From positions 1 to 5,366 of the forward strand of contig DASRSE010000103.1 in the NCBI GenBank assembly GCA_035656655.1: 5,366 nt of DNA, in the 5' to 3' direction. Below the pieces are notes generated by a model. That model searched no databases and was not told where the DNA came from. It worked only from the letters and a program-made list of their open reading frames with translations. The DNA comes from DASRSE01 sp035656655 (GTDB taxonomy: Bacteria > Planctomycetota > Planctomycetia > Pirellulales > DASRSE01). Numbering within the stretch: the stretch's first letter is position 1; every line of letters starts with the position of its first letter. A program made the translations under genes and the position numbers. This document shows, piece by piece, positions 1 through 5,366 of this stretch.

Positions 1-1759
1 GCTGGTTTGGTTTTTGGTTTTGCGGATTGTTTTGGGGATTGTTCGCTTGATTCTTTTGACCGTTGGGCGGATTCTGTTGCGGCGGATTCTGGTTGTTTTG
101 CCCTTGGTTCGGCGGTTGCTGCGGGTTTGGCTGTTGCCGCGGATCCGCCTGCACGATTTGAATCTTCTTGTGCGGCGTGGCCGACTCCGTCTGGTTGGGA
201 TTGGGATTTTTATTGTCGATTGCCTGGGCAAACAGTTCGATGACGTCGCCGGCTTGCAGCTTGTATTTTTGTGGAACGAACTCGAAATTGCCTAGAAACT
301 GCCCCTTCCACGCTTCGGGCAGCAGTTCTTGGCTAAACACTTGCTCATTGTTTTTGCGCCCGATGACGCGGACGCTCTGTAAGAGAAAGTCCGGGTCGGC
401 CGCCTTCAGATTAAACGTTTCGCGACCATTCACCGGCAGCGACAGCTCATCGGCCTTGGGAGTCAGAATGGCGACTTCCGGCGGCAAGTCAGGCAACACG
501 TCGATCTTGTAGCGAACCGGTTCCGGATTCCGATTGCCGGCAGCGGTCACAAATCGCAGTTGGTAGCTCGTATGCTCCGGCGTTTGGCGATCCCCTTCGC
601 GCATCTTCAGCTCAAACGAGACCGTCGCGGTGCGATCTTCGCAGCGCATCCGCAGATCGTCCGTGCCGTCGCACTCCCAATCGACGAACGCTTCCTTGAT
701 CGGGTGATTCGCGATGGCATGCAGTGTGACGCGAGTTCCTTCGTACTCTTTGATGTCGCCTTGGTTTTCGACTTGGCGGTGCTCAAACCGCATATAGTCC
801 GGATAGTCGAATTCGATCCGATCAACCGTGATGGTTGGGGTCGGGATCGCTTGCAAATGATAGTGGCGCGAAACGGCGTCGCCCGCCTTGATCCAGTATT
901 CGGCGTCGGCTTGCAGGCCGAGATCGCCGCCAGGCAGCAGAACCTCGTGGCGCTCGGCGTCTTTCGGGACGTGCATCGTGAGGGTCTGTTCGACGTTCTG
1001 ACCATCGGCCGTGGAAAAAGTCAGCACCGCGTTTTCGTCGCCGCTGAGTCCGCGAATGAGCGCGGAGATTTTTACTTGCTGGCCGCGATACGCGACCTGA
1101 TCGCCCGGCTGAATGTCGTCGATCTGCACGCGGGCGGCCGGATGAAGGTCGGCCCACGGAAGCATCACGCGGCCGAGCGTTTGAAACGGGTCTTTCGGCG
1201 AGAGGACCTTATAGGCGCAGCAGGCCGCCAGCACGCCCAACAGCACATAGGCCATTTTGATCAGCCGCGAGCGATCGACCGCCGTGTCAATCGGCGCGAA
1301 CTTCAATCCGCCCGCCGCCTGCATCCGCAGGGCCTGATAAACGCCGTCCGGAACGCCTTCGCGATGCGAGCGGAAAAACAAAAAGTTAAGAACGCTGTTT
1401 TTTAAGGTGGGCTGCGCCCGCTCGATCGTTTGCGCGGCGTACAGGGGGTTAATGCGCTTGATCAGCGGCGGGAGGATGCGGACCGCAAAAAAATAGCCCG
1501 CCGCGGCAAGATAGCCCACGCAACCCATCAACCGTCCCCAGAAGCCCAGCCCGCCCGGCAAGATCCACTGATCGAGCAATGCGGCCGCCAGCCAGAACAA
1601 CAGGCTGCCGATGACCAGGACCATCACGCCGCCGGCGATATCGACGGCTTTCACCTGGGCGCGGGTGCGGCGCAATTGGCCATCGATGAACGATTCGGAC
1701 TCGCCGGCGCCGGCAGCACGGACCGCCTCATTGCTGGGGGTGAACATTCCGGTGGACAT
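1..1759 (-). CDS. Large DUF4175-like membrane protein with Pro/Asn/Gln-rich tail (N-terminal 586 codons, C-terminus outside window)
   Basis: The minus frame is open from ATG at 1759 to the window edge, giving 586 residues with no stop. An in-frame TGA lies upstream with no other start between, and a purine-rich site precedes the ATG, so this start is well supported; Met5 is the only near alternative. Visible parts: a polar N-terminus, two hydrophobic segments at about residues 41-63 and 73-95, a linker, and a third at about 167-185. A long beta-rich, probably extracytoplasmic region follows (about 205-535), with repeats of the type EYEGTRVTLHAIANHPIK. From about 537 the chain becomes low-complexity Pro/Asn/Gln and runs off the window. 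Membrane topology followed by a Gln/Pro-rich tail resembles the DUF4175 (TIGR02302-like) family, whose function is unknown. From memory, planctomycete relatives often lie near MoxR/DUF58 genes; none is visible here. The coding call is firm and the family name moderately sure. Confidence 0.85.
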   Translation of the reverse strand, partial: MSTGMFTPSNEAVRAAGAGESESFIDGQLRRTRAQVKAVDIAGGVMVLVIGSLLFWLAAALLDQWILPGGLGFWGRLMGCVGYLAAAGYFFAVRILPPLIKRINPLYAAQTIERAQPTLKNSVLNFLFFRSHREGVPDGVYQALRMQAAGGLKFAPIDTAVDRSRLIKMAYVLLGVLAACCAYKVLSPKDPFQTLGRVMLPWADLHPAARVQIDDIQPGDQVAYRGQQVKISALIRGLSGDENAVLTFSTADGQNVEQTLTMHVPKDAERHEVLLPGGDLGLQADAEYWIKAGDAVSRHYHLQAIPTPTITVDRIEFDYPDYMRFEHRQVENQGDIKEYEGTRVTLHAIANHPIKEAFVDWECDGTDDLRMRCEDRTATVSFELKMREGDRQTPEHTSYQLRFVTAAGNRNPEPVRYKIDVLPDLPPEVAILTPKADELSLPVNGRETFNLKAADPDFLLQSVRVIGRKNNEQVFSQELLPEAWKGQFLGNFEFVPQKYKLQAGDVIELFAQAIDNKNPNPNQTESATPHKKIQIVQADPRQQPNPQQPPNQGQNNQNPPQQNPPNGQKNQANNPQNNPQNQKPNQ

Positions 1760-1768
1760 CGCTGAGAA

Positions 1769-1777
1769 TCCCTTTCC
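1769..1777 (-). promoter_or_regulatory. Ribosome binding site of the DUF4175-like gene
   Basis: On the minus strand this reads GGAAAGGGA, ending 9 nt before the ATG at 1759. It is the only purine-rich stretch close to the start and supports Met1 over Met5. Confidence 0.55.
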
Positions 1778-1887
1778 AAAAGCGGCGCTTCCTGAAGCGA
1801 AACCGTTCGGCGATGGGCTGTTTGGCCGTCATCGCTCGGCCCTGGCGGCACGACGATCACAGTGCCGCGCCGCGCAGACGGAACGGT

Positions 1888-1916
1888 TTGAGAACGTCGG
1901 CCGCTTGGCCTAGAAT
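1888..1916 (+). promoter_or_regulatory. Sigma-70-type promoter for the dehydratase gene
   Basis: A TTGAGA -35 hexamer (1888-1893) and a TAGAAT -10 hexamer (1911-1916) are separated by exactly 17 bp. Each matches the consensus at five of six positions. Transcription would start near 1923, leaving a leader of about 133 nt before the ATG at 2057. A second TAGAAT at 1925-1930 lacks a well-spaced -35. Planctomycete promoters are poorly characterised, so this rests on similarity to the general bacterial consensus. Confidence 0.55.
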
Positions 1917-2056
1917 AGCTCCATTAGAATTATAGACGCGAGCGGGTCGAATTTGATCCCTGGCAGGGCGAAAGTTTTCTGTTTTTCGGACCTAAGGCTA
2001 GCAAAATCTGCAACTTACGAGCGAACCAACGCGCACTTTCTCCCGGGAATTGAACC

Positions 2057-3619
2057 ATGGCAGCCACAAATTCAATCTCGGTGGTCGTCCTGCATCCGGG
2101 CGACAACACCGCCGTTGCAGCTCGCGACTTGGCGGCGGGAGATACGATTCAGGCCGCCGGACACAGCGTGCGGCTCCGCGAGTCGATTCGGCTGGGTCAC
2201 AAACTCGCGATGGAAGCGATCGCGCCGGGCGCGCCGGTGCGAAAATATGGCCAGACGATTGGCTTTGCGCTCGCGGAAATCGCGCCGGGGGAGTGGGTTC
2301 ACGTCCATAATGTTTCGGCGGAGCGGTTTAGCCGCGAGTACGAGTTTTCAACCGCGGTTCCGCCCGACCCAACGCCGATCACCGATCGGACGTTTCAAGG
2401 ATTTCGCCGAGCCGATGGCCGCGTCGGAACGCGCAACTATCTGGCTGTGATTTCGTCGGTCAACTGCTCGGCCACCGTCTGCAAAATGGTCGCGCAGCGC
2501 GTCCGCGAGTCGGGCCTGCTGCGCGACTTTCCCCACGTGGACGGGGTGATCCCGATTGCGCATGGGGCAGGCTGCGGCATCCAATACGGAGGCGAATATC
2601 ATCAACTCCTGTCGCGGTCGCTCGGCGGCATGGCGAAACACCCAAACATCGGCGGCTATCTGCTGATTGGCTTGGGCTGCGAGACGGGCGAGATTGGCTA
2701 TATCGTCCGCCAAGAAAAGCTCGTGCAGATCGCCTCGCTAGGCGAAGCGGCTTCGCGCGCACGGCCGATCACGCTCAGCATGCAAGAATTGGGCGGCACG
2801 CAGCGGACCGTCGACGCGGCCCTCCACAAGATTCAAGAACTGCTGCCGCGACTGAACGCGCTTCGCCGCGAGACCGTCCCCGCGAGCGAAATCATCCTGG
2901 GGACCAACTGCGGCGGCTCGGATGGCAATAGCGGCGTGACGGCGAATCCGGCGCTGGGCATCGCCAGCGATTTGCTCGTCGCCTGCGGCGCGACCACGAT
3001 CCTCGCCGAAACGTCCGAAGTGTATGGGGCCGAACAACTCCTCACGCGGCGCGCGCGAACGCCCGAGGTGGGCCAGAAACTGATCGATCGCATCAAGTGG
3101 TGGGAATGGTATGCCGACGTTTTTGGCGCGACCCTCGACAACAATCCATCGCCCGGCAACAAGGAAGGTGGTCTGACCACGATTTACGAAAAATCACTCG
3201 GGGCCATCGCGAAAGCTGGCTCCACCGCGCTGAACGCCGTCTATCTCTACGCCGAGCAGGTCACGGAAAAAGGGTTTGTGCTGATGGATACGCCCGGCTT
3301 CGACGCGGTCAGCGTGACGGGCATTGTCGCAGGCGGCGCGAACGCCTTCGTGTTTACGACGGGCCGCGGCAGTTGCTTTGGCTGCAAGCCGACCCCTTCG
3401 ATCAAGGTCGCCACGAATACGCCCATGTTCGAACGGATGCGAGCGGATATGGATCTCAACGCCGGCACCATTCTCAGCGAAGGACGCTCGATCGAAAGCG
3501 TTGGCCGCGAGATTTTTGAAGAAATCCTCCGCGTGGCCAGCGGACAGCAGACGAAGAGCGAGCAACTCGGCTATGGGGACGAAGAATTTGTCCCGTGGCC
3601 CTTGGGCCCCACGTTATGA
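2057..3619 (+). CDS. uxaA: UxaA/GarD-family altronate or galactarate dehydratase
   Basis: This cytoplasmic enzyme of 520 residues is full length for the family. UxaA removes water from D-altronate to give 2-keto-3-deoxy-D-gluconate; GarD does the same chemistry on galactarate. The N-terminal SAF domain spans about residues 8-90, with GHKLAMEAI and the stretch ending KYGQTIGFA, closing with VHVHN. A linker with FRRADGRVGTRNYL follows. The catalytic part carries AHGAGCG (168-174), GLGCE (205-209), TNCGGSDGNSG (283-293), the DTPGF segment (411-415) and GRGSCFGCKP (437-446); conserved Cys and His here are the likely metal ligands. The C-terminus has the family pattern SEQLGYGDEEFVPW. The start has only a weak GGGA 8 nt upstream (2045-2048), but the SAF domain begins right after it. 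The substrate cannot be read from sequence; altronate is the default. A related isomerase-like gene follows 145 bp downstream. Confidence 0.92.
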   Translation: MAATNSISVVVLHPGDNTAVAARDLAAGDTIQAAGHSVRLRESIRLGHKLAMEAIAPGAPVRKYGQTIGFALAEIAPGEWVHVHNVSAERFSREYEFSTAVPPDPTPITDRTFQGFRRADGRVGTRNYLAVISSVNCSATVCKMVAQRVRESGLLRDFPHVDGVIPIAHGAGCGIQYGGEYHQLLSRSLGGMAKHPNIGGYLLIGLGCETGEIGYIVRQEKLVQIASLGEAASRARPITLSMQELGGTQRTVDAALHKIQELLPRLNALRRETVPASEIILGTNCGGSDGNSGVTANPALGIASDLLVACGATTILAETSEVYGAEQLLTRRARTPEVGQKLIDRIKWWEWYADVFGATLDNNPSPGNKEGGLTTIYEKSLGAIAKAGSTALNAVYLYAEQVTEKGFVLMDTPGFDAVSVTGIVAGGANAFVFTTGRGSCFGCKPTPSIKVATNTPMFERMRADMDLNAGTILSEGRSIESVGREIFEEILRVASGQQTKSEQLGYGDEEFVPWPLGPTL

Positions 3620-3656
3620 CGGCGCGGCCCTGCGCGGAGCGCGCACCCGCGCCGAG

Positions 3657-3675
3657 GCTAGCTTGGCGCGCTAGC
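3657..3675. repeat. Small perfect inverted repeat between the two sugar genes
   Basis: GCTAGC arms (3657-3662 and 3670-3675) flank a 7-nt spacer, 38 bp after the dehydratase stop. It could form a 6-bp hairpin. There is no T-run after it, so it is not a classical intrinsic terminator. It may be an RNA processing or stability hairpin, or chance, since GCTAGC is itself a palindrome. Confidence 0.35.
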
Positions 3676-3683
3676 AACGCTGC

Positions 3684-3712
3684 TTGCCTCCGGGGCGGCT
3701 TTGCTGCATACT
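3684..3712 (+). promoter_or_regulatory. Weak candidate promoter for the TIM-barrel gene
   Basis: TTGCCT (3684-3689) and CATACT (3707-3712) are separated by 17 bp, each four of six to consensus. The 145-bp gap before the next gene leaves room for its own promoter, but co-transcription with the dehydratase gene is equally possible. Confidence 0.25.
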
Positions 3713-3751
3713 AGCTCGCCGATGCCAGTGACGGTTTGCTGGCGGTTCAGC

Positions 3752-3758
3752 AAGGGAG
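3752..3758 (+). promoter_or_regulatory. Strong ribosome binding site of the TIM-barrel gene
   Basis: AAGGGAG ends 6 nt before the ATG at 3765. It fits that start well and argues against the in-frame ATG at 3780, for which it would lie about 21 nt away. Confidence 0.7.
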
Positions 3759-3764
3759 CGACGG

Positions 3765-4568
3765 ATGGCTCGGTTTTCGATGAGTGAGATCACGACCTAT
3801 CGGTGGTCGTTCGACGAGGATGTGACGCACTATCGGGCGGCGGGAATCCCGGCGATCGGCGTCTGGCGGCAGAAGCTGTCGGATTTTGGCGAAGAGAAAG
3901 GGCTCGAGCTCCTCGCGGAAAGCGGCTTGGCCGTCTCGAACTTGATGTGGGCCGGCGGATTCACCGGCAGCGAAGGCCGCACCTTTCGCGAAAGCGTCGA
4001 AGACGCCGTCGAGGCCGTCGAATTGGCCGGCAAGCTGCACGCTGGCTGTCTCGTGATCTATAGCGGCGGCCGAGCCGGCCATACGCACAACCACGCCAAA
4101 CGGCTCTTGACCGAAGCCCTCAAGGAACTGGCTCCGCTAGCCGAGCAACATCGCGTCAATTTGGCCCTGGAGCCGATGCACGTCGGCTGCGCGGCCGAAT
4201 GCACCTTTTTGACGAACATCAAGGACGCGCTCGAGGTGATCGGCAAAGTCAGCCACCCGCGCGTCCAGCTTGCCTTTGACACCTATCATATCGCGGAGGA
4301 GCCGGGCCTGATCGATTGGATTCCCGAGTTGACGCCGCGGATTGGAATCGTCCATTTGGGCGATCGCAAGGATCCGCCGAATCACGAGCACAATCGTTGC
4401 CGCCTGGGGGAAGGAAACCTGCCGCTGGGCGAGATCATCAAGGCCTTGGCCGGGGCCGGCTTCGACGGCGATTACGATGTCGAGCTGATGGGCGAAGAGA
4501 TCGAAATGTCCGATTATCAGGATCTCTTGCGGCATTCGCAACAAGCCTTTCGGCAGTGGGTCGCGTAG
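3765..4568 (+). CDS. Sugar phosphate isomerase/epimerase-like TIM-barrel protein (xylose isomerase-like / AP endonuclease 2 family)
   Basis: This soluble protein of 267 residues has the usual length for the family and no signal peptide. Relatives are metal-dependent sugar isomerases or epimerases (hydroxypyruvate isomerase, IolE, tagatose 3-epimerase types). Likely metal and catalytic residues sit at strand ends in the expected order: Glu136 in LALEPM, Asp172 and His175 in FDTYH, His197 in VHLGD, and Glu240 in VELMG. The stretch RLGEGNLP (213-220) followed by an amphipathic helix matches the loop seen in many family members (GEG before the last strands). The start is set by a strong ribosome binding site. 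It lies 145 bp after the UxaA-type gene on the same strand, suggesting a shared sugar-acid pathway, but the exact reaction cannot be told from sequence. The stop is followed within 15 nt by REP-like sequence. Confidence 0.88.
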   Translation: MARFSMSEITTYRWSFDEDVTHYRAAGIPAIGVWRQKLSDFGEEKGLELLAESGLAVSNLMWAGGFTGSEGRTFRESVEDAVEAVELAGKLHAGCLVIYSGGRAGHTHNHAKRLLTEALKELAPLAEQHRVNLALEPMHVGCAAECTFLTNIKDALEVIGKVSHPRVQLAFDTYHIAEEPGLIDWIPELTPRIGIVHLGDRKDPPNHEHNRCRLGEGNLPLGEIIKALAGAGFDGDYDVELMGEEIEMSDYQDLLRHSQQAFRQWVA

Positions 4569-4581
4569 AGCGCTCGCGTCA

Positions 4582-4618
4582 GGTCGGACCCATTCCGGCA
4601 TACCAATGGCATTCCGCC
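4582..4618 (+). repeat. Decayed REP-like element just after the TIM-barrel stop codon
   Basis: GGTCGGACCCATTC (4582-4595) matches 13 of 14 bases of the intact copy beginning at 4623, after which the match fades. The closing CCCACC arm is lost. I read it as an eroded copy of the same repeat placed 13 bp after the stop codon. Confidence 0.5.
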
Positions 4619-4659
4619 GTAGGGTGGGACCCATTCGCGCAGCGAATGCAGGCCCACCA
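4619..4659 (+). repeat. REP-like nested hairpin, solo copy
   Basis: The element begins GTAGGGTGGGACC and ends GGCCCACCA. Two nested stems are visible: an outer GGTGGG (4623-4628) with CCCACC (4653-4658), and an inner ATTCGC (4633-4638) with GCGAAT (4642-4647) around a GCA loop. The same element recurs at 4779-4819 and 5118-5158. This copy has no inverted partner of its own before the next repeat unit starts. It resembles extragenic palindromic repeats in size and position, and could fold in the mRNA tail of the upstream gene. Confidence 0.75.
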
Positions 4660-4690
4660 AGGAGGACGTCGGCGTGTTGGCAGGAGTTCT

Positions 4691-4739
4691 GAATGCGAAA
4701 TGCGAAATGCGAAATGCTAAATGCTAAATGCCGAATGCC
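4691..4739. repeat. Heptamer minisatellite, 7 copies
   Basis: Seven consecutive 7-bp words of the form (A/G)AATGCN, where the last base is G, T or C. The order by last base is G, G, G, T, T, C, C; the first and last words start with G. The array ends exactly where GAAGAGC begins. On the minus strand it reads through as phenylalanine/isoleucine-rich nonsense protein. Confidence 0.9.
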
Positions 4740-4778
4740 GAAGAGCGCCGAAATTGGGGGAACACACGCGAGGCAGCC

Positions 4779-4987
4779 GTAGGGTGGGACCAATTCGCGC
4801 AGCGAATGCAGGCCCACCAGCGGATCGCGCCGCATCAAACGCGGGTTGAAGCTCATCGATTGCACCGACGGGCGGCTACGACAATCCGCGACACAACGTA
4901 ATCAGCGTGCGCTCGGTAATCCATCAATCGGCTGCATCAAACGCTGGTGGGCCTGCGCACGGCTGCGCCGTTCTGGTCCCACCCTAC
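4779..4987. mobile_element. MITE-like element bounded by inverted REP-like arms, copy 1
   Basis: This 209-bp element has perfect 14-bp termini, GTAGGGTGGGACCA on the left and TGGTCCCACCCTAC on the right. A second perfect 15-bp inverted match lies just inside: GCAGGCCCACCAGCG with CGCTGGTGGGCCTGC. The left arm (4779-4819) and right arm (4945-4987) each fold as a nested hairpin, with inner stems ATTCGC/GCGAAT and ACGGC/GCCGT. The core contains GCATCAAACGC twice as direct repeats (4832-4842 and 4934-4944). It has no coding capacity and no obvious target-site duplication, so a non-autonomous mobile origin is an inference; a paired REP (BIME-like) reading is as good. Confidence 0.55.
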
Positions 4988-5016
4988 AGGCGGCGTAGCG
5001 TGTTGGCAGGAGTTCT

Positions 5017-5079
5017 GAATGCGAAATGCTAAATGCGAAATGCTAAATGCTAAATGCTGAATGCTAAATGCGAAATGCC
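5017..5079. repeat. Heptamer minisatellite, 9 copies
   Basis: Nine consecutive 7-bp words of the same (A/G)AATGCN form as at 4691. The last-base order is G, T, G, T, T, T, T, G, C, so both copy number and word order differ from unit 1. This is what slipped-strand or unequal exchange within a tandem array would produce. Confidence 0.9.
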
Positions 5080-5117
5080 GAAGAGCGCCGAAATTGGGGG
5101 GACACGCGCGAGGCGGC

Positions 5118-5348
5118 GTAGGGTGGGACCAATTCGCGCAGCGAATGCAGGCCCACCAGCGGATCGCGCCGCATCAAACGCGGGTTGAAGCTGTTTCGAA
5201 CGCGGGTTGAAGCCCGTCGTTTACACCGACGGGCGGCTACGACAATCCGCGGTACAACGTAATCAGCGCGCGCTCGGTAATCCATCAATCGGCTGCATCA
5301 AACGCTGGTGGGCCTGCGCACGGCTGCGCCGTTCTGGTCCCACCCTAC
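5118..5348. mobile_element. MITE-like element bounded by inverted REP-like arms, copy 2
   Basis: This 231-bp element has the same arms as the copy at 4779: left 5118-5158 and right 5306-5348. It is 22 bp longer because CGCGGGTTGAAGC occurs twice (5179-5191 and 5201-5213), where copy 1 has it once. It has no coding capacity. Near-identity of the arms and core to copy 1 points to recent duplication of the whole unit, not to independent insertions. Confidence 0.55.
5212..5234. repeat. 8-bp perfect stem-loop inside repeat copy 2
   Basis: GCCCGTCG (5212-5219) and CGACGGGC (5227-5234) pair perfectly around a 7-nt loop. In copy 1 the left arm is degraded to CTCATCG and most of the stem is lost, so copy 2 looks closer to the ancestral form. 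Confidence 0.6.
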
Positions 5349-5366
5349 AGGCGGCGTAGCGTGTTG

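Larger units (their letters stand above)
1760..2056. other. Divergent intergenic spacer (297 bp)
   Basis: This spacer separates the minus-strand membrane protein gene from the plus-strand dehydratase gene. It holds a plus-strand promoter candidate (1888-1916) and an untranslated leader of about 130 nt. The leader contains a short palindrome, CCCTGGCAGGG (1958-1968), followed by T-rich sequence at about 1975-1986. The palindrome could be a small operator or nothing; its 4-bp stem is too weak to call a terminator. I see no convincing -35/-10 pair for the minus-strand gene and no believable small ORF. Confidence 0.6.
4672..5366. repeat. Long tandem repeat: two units plus start of a third
   Basis: The stretch starting GCGTGTTGG occurs at 4672, 4998 and 5359. 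Unit 1 is 4672-4997 (326 bp), unit 2 is 4998-5358 (361 bp), and unit 3 is cut by the window edge after 8 bases. Each unit runs: start sequence, 7-bp minisatellite, a conserved GAAGAGCGCCGAAATTGGGG segment, then a MITE-like element. The units are nearly identical outside two places: the minisatellite copy number (7 against 9) and a 22-bp length difference around the GGGTTGAAG motif. The 35-bp difference is fully explained by +14, +22 and -1. There is no credible gene here; ORFs in this stretch are repeat-driven. Confidence 0.9.

Noticed and set aside
560..1405. 281-codon open frame on the plus strand
   Set aside because: It lies antisense to the DUF4175-like gene, whose minus frame is open for the full 1759 bp and has membrane segments and family-like beta motifs. 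The plus frame shows no recognisable domain.
1958..1986. Intrinsic terminator or attenuator in the leader of the dehydratase gene
   Set aside because: The stem is only about 4 bp with a 3-nt loop, and the T-rich stretch starts several bases later and is interrupted.
1953..2450. 165-codon plus-strand frame starting before the dehydratase gene
   Set aside because: It is out of frame with the SAF domain of the dehydratase and has no family features; it is an overlap shadow.
3657..3675. Terminator between dehydratase and TIM-barrel genes
   Set aside because: A hairpin is possible, but no T-run follows it, so I list it only as an inverted repeat.
4137..4865. 242-codon open frame on the minus strand
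   Set aside because: It runs antisense through the well-supported TIM-barrel gene and then through the minisatellite and REP arm; its N-terminal half is repeat translation.
5064..5288. 74-codon minus-strand frame
   Set aside because: It is wholly inside the repeat and shares its C-terminal half with the frame over unit 1, because both translate the same repeated DNA.
4672..5366. CRISPR array
   Set aside because: The repeated units are over 300 bp and include their internal sequence. There are no short identical repeats separated by unique spacers, and no cas genes.

Overview
The window is GC-rich, with long wordy spacers, a divergent gene pair, an Asn/Pro/Gln-rich membrane protein and an intergenic AAATGC-type heptamer array. 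This combination suggests a planctomycete, probably of the Pirellula type. That is an inference from style and remembered genomes; no rRNA or marker gene is present to confirm it.

Layout. Positions 1-1759 (minus strand) hold the first 586 codons of a large membrane-anchored protein of the DUF4175 kind. Its reading frame stays open to the window edge, so the C-terminus lies outside. A 297-bp spacer separates it from a divergent gene and carries a good sigma-70-type promoter for the plus strand. Positions 2057-3619 encode a full-length altronate/galactarate dehydratase-family protein (UxaA). After a 145-bp gap, 3765-4568 encodes a sugar-phosphate isomerase/epimerase-type TIM barrel with a strong ribosome binding site. 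From 4569 to the window end there is no credible gene. This stretch is a repeat region: a decayed and an intact REP-like hairpin, then two long tandem units and the start of a third. Each unit contains a 7-bp minisatellite followed by a MITE-like element whose arms are inverted REP-like hairpins.

How the genes may work together. The dehydratase and the TIM-barrel protein are co-oriented and could form a small sugar-acid catabolic pair: isomerisation or epimerisation of a sugar or sugar acid, and dehydration of an aldonate/aldarate to a 2-keto-3-deoxy acid. The usual partners (UxaB, UxaC, KDG kinase, aldolase, transporter, regulator) are not in view, so the substrate is not fixed. The DUF4175-like gene is divergent and probably unrelated in function. 

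Nothing here amounts to a clear new defence or mobile system. The most unusual content is the 3' repeat region, where the inner stems of the two hairpin arms differ in sequence but keep their base pairing.
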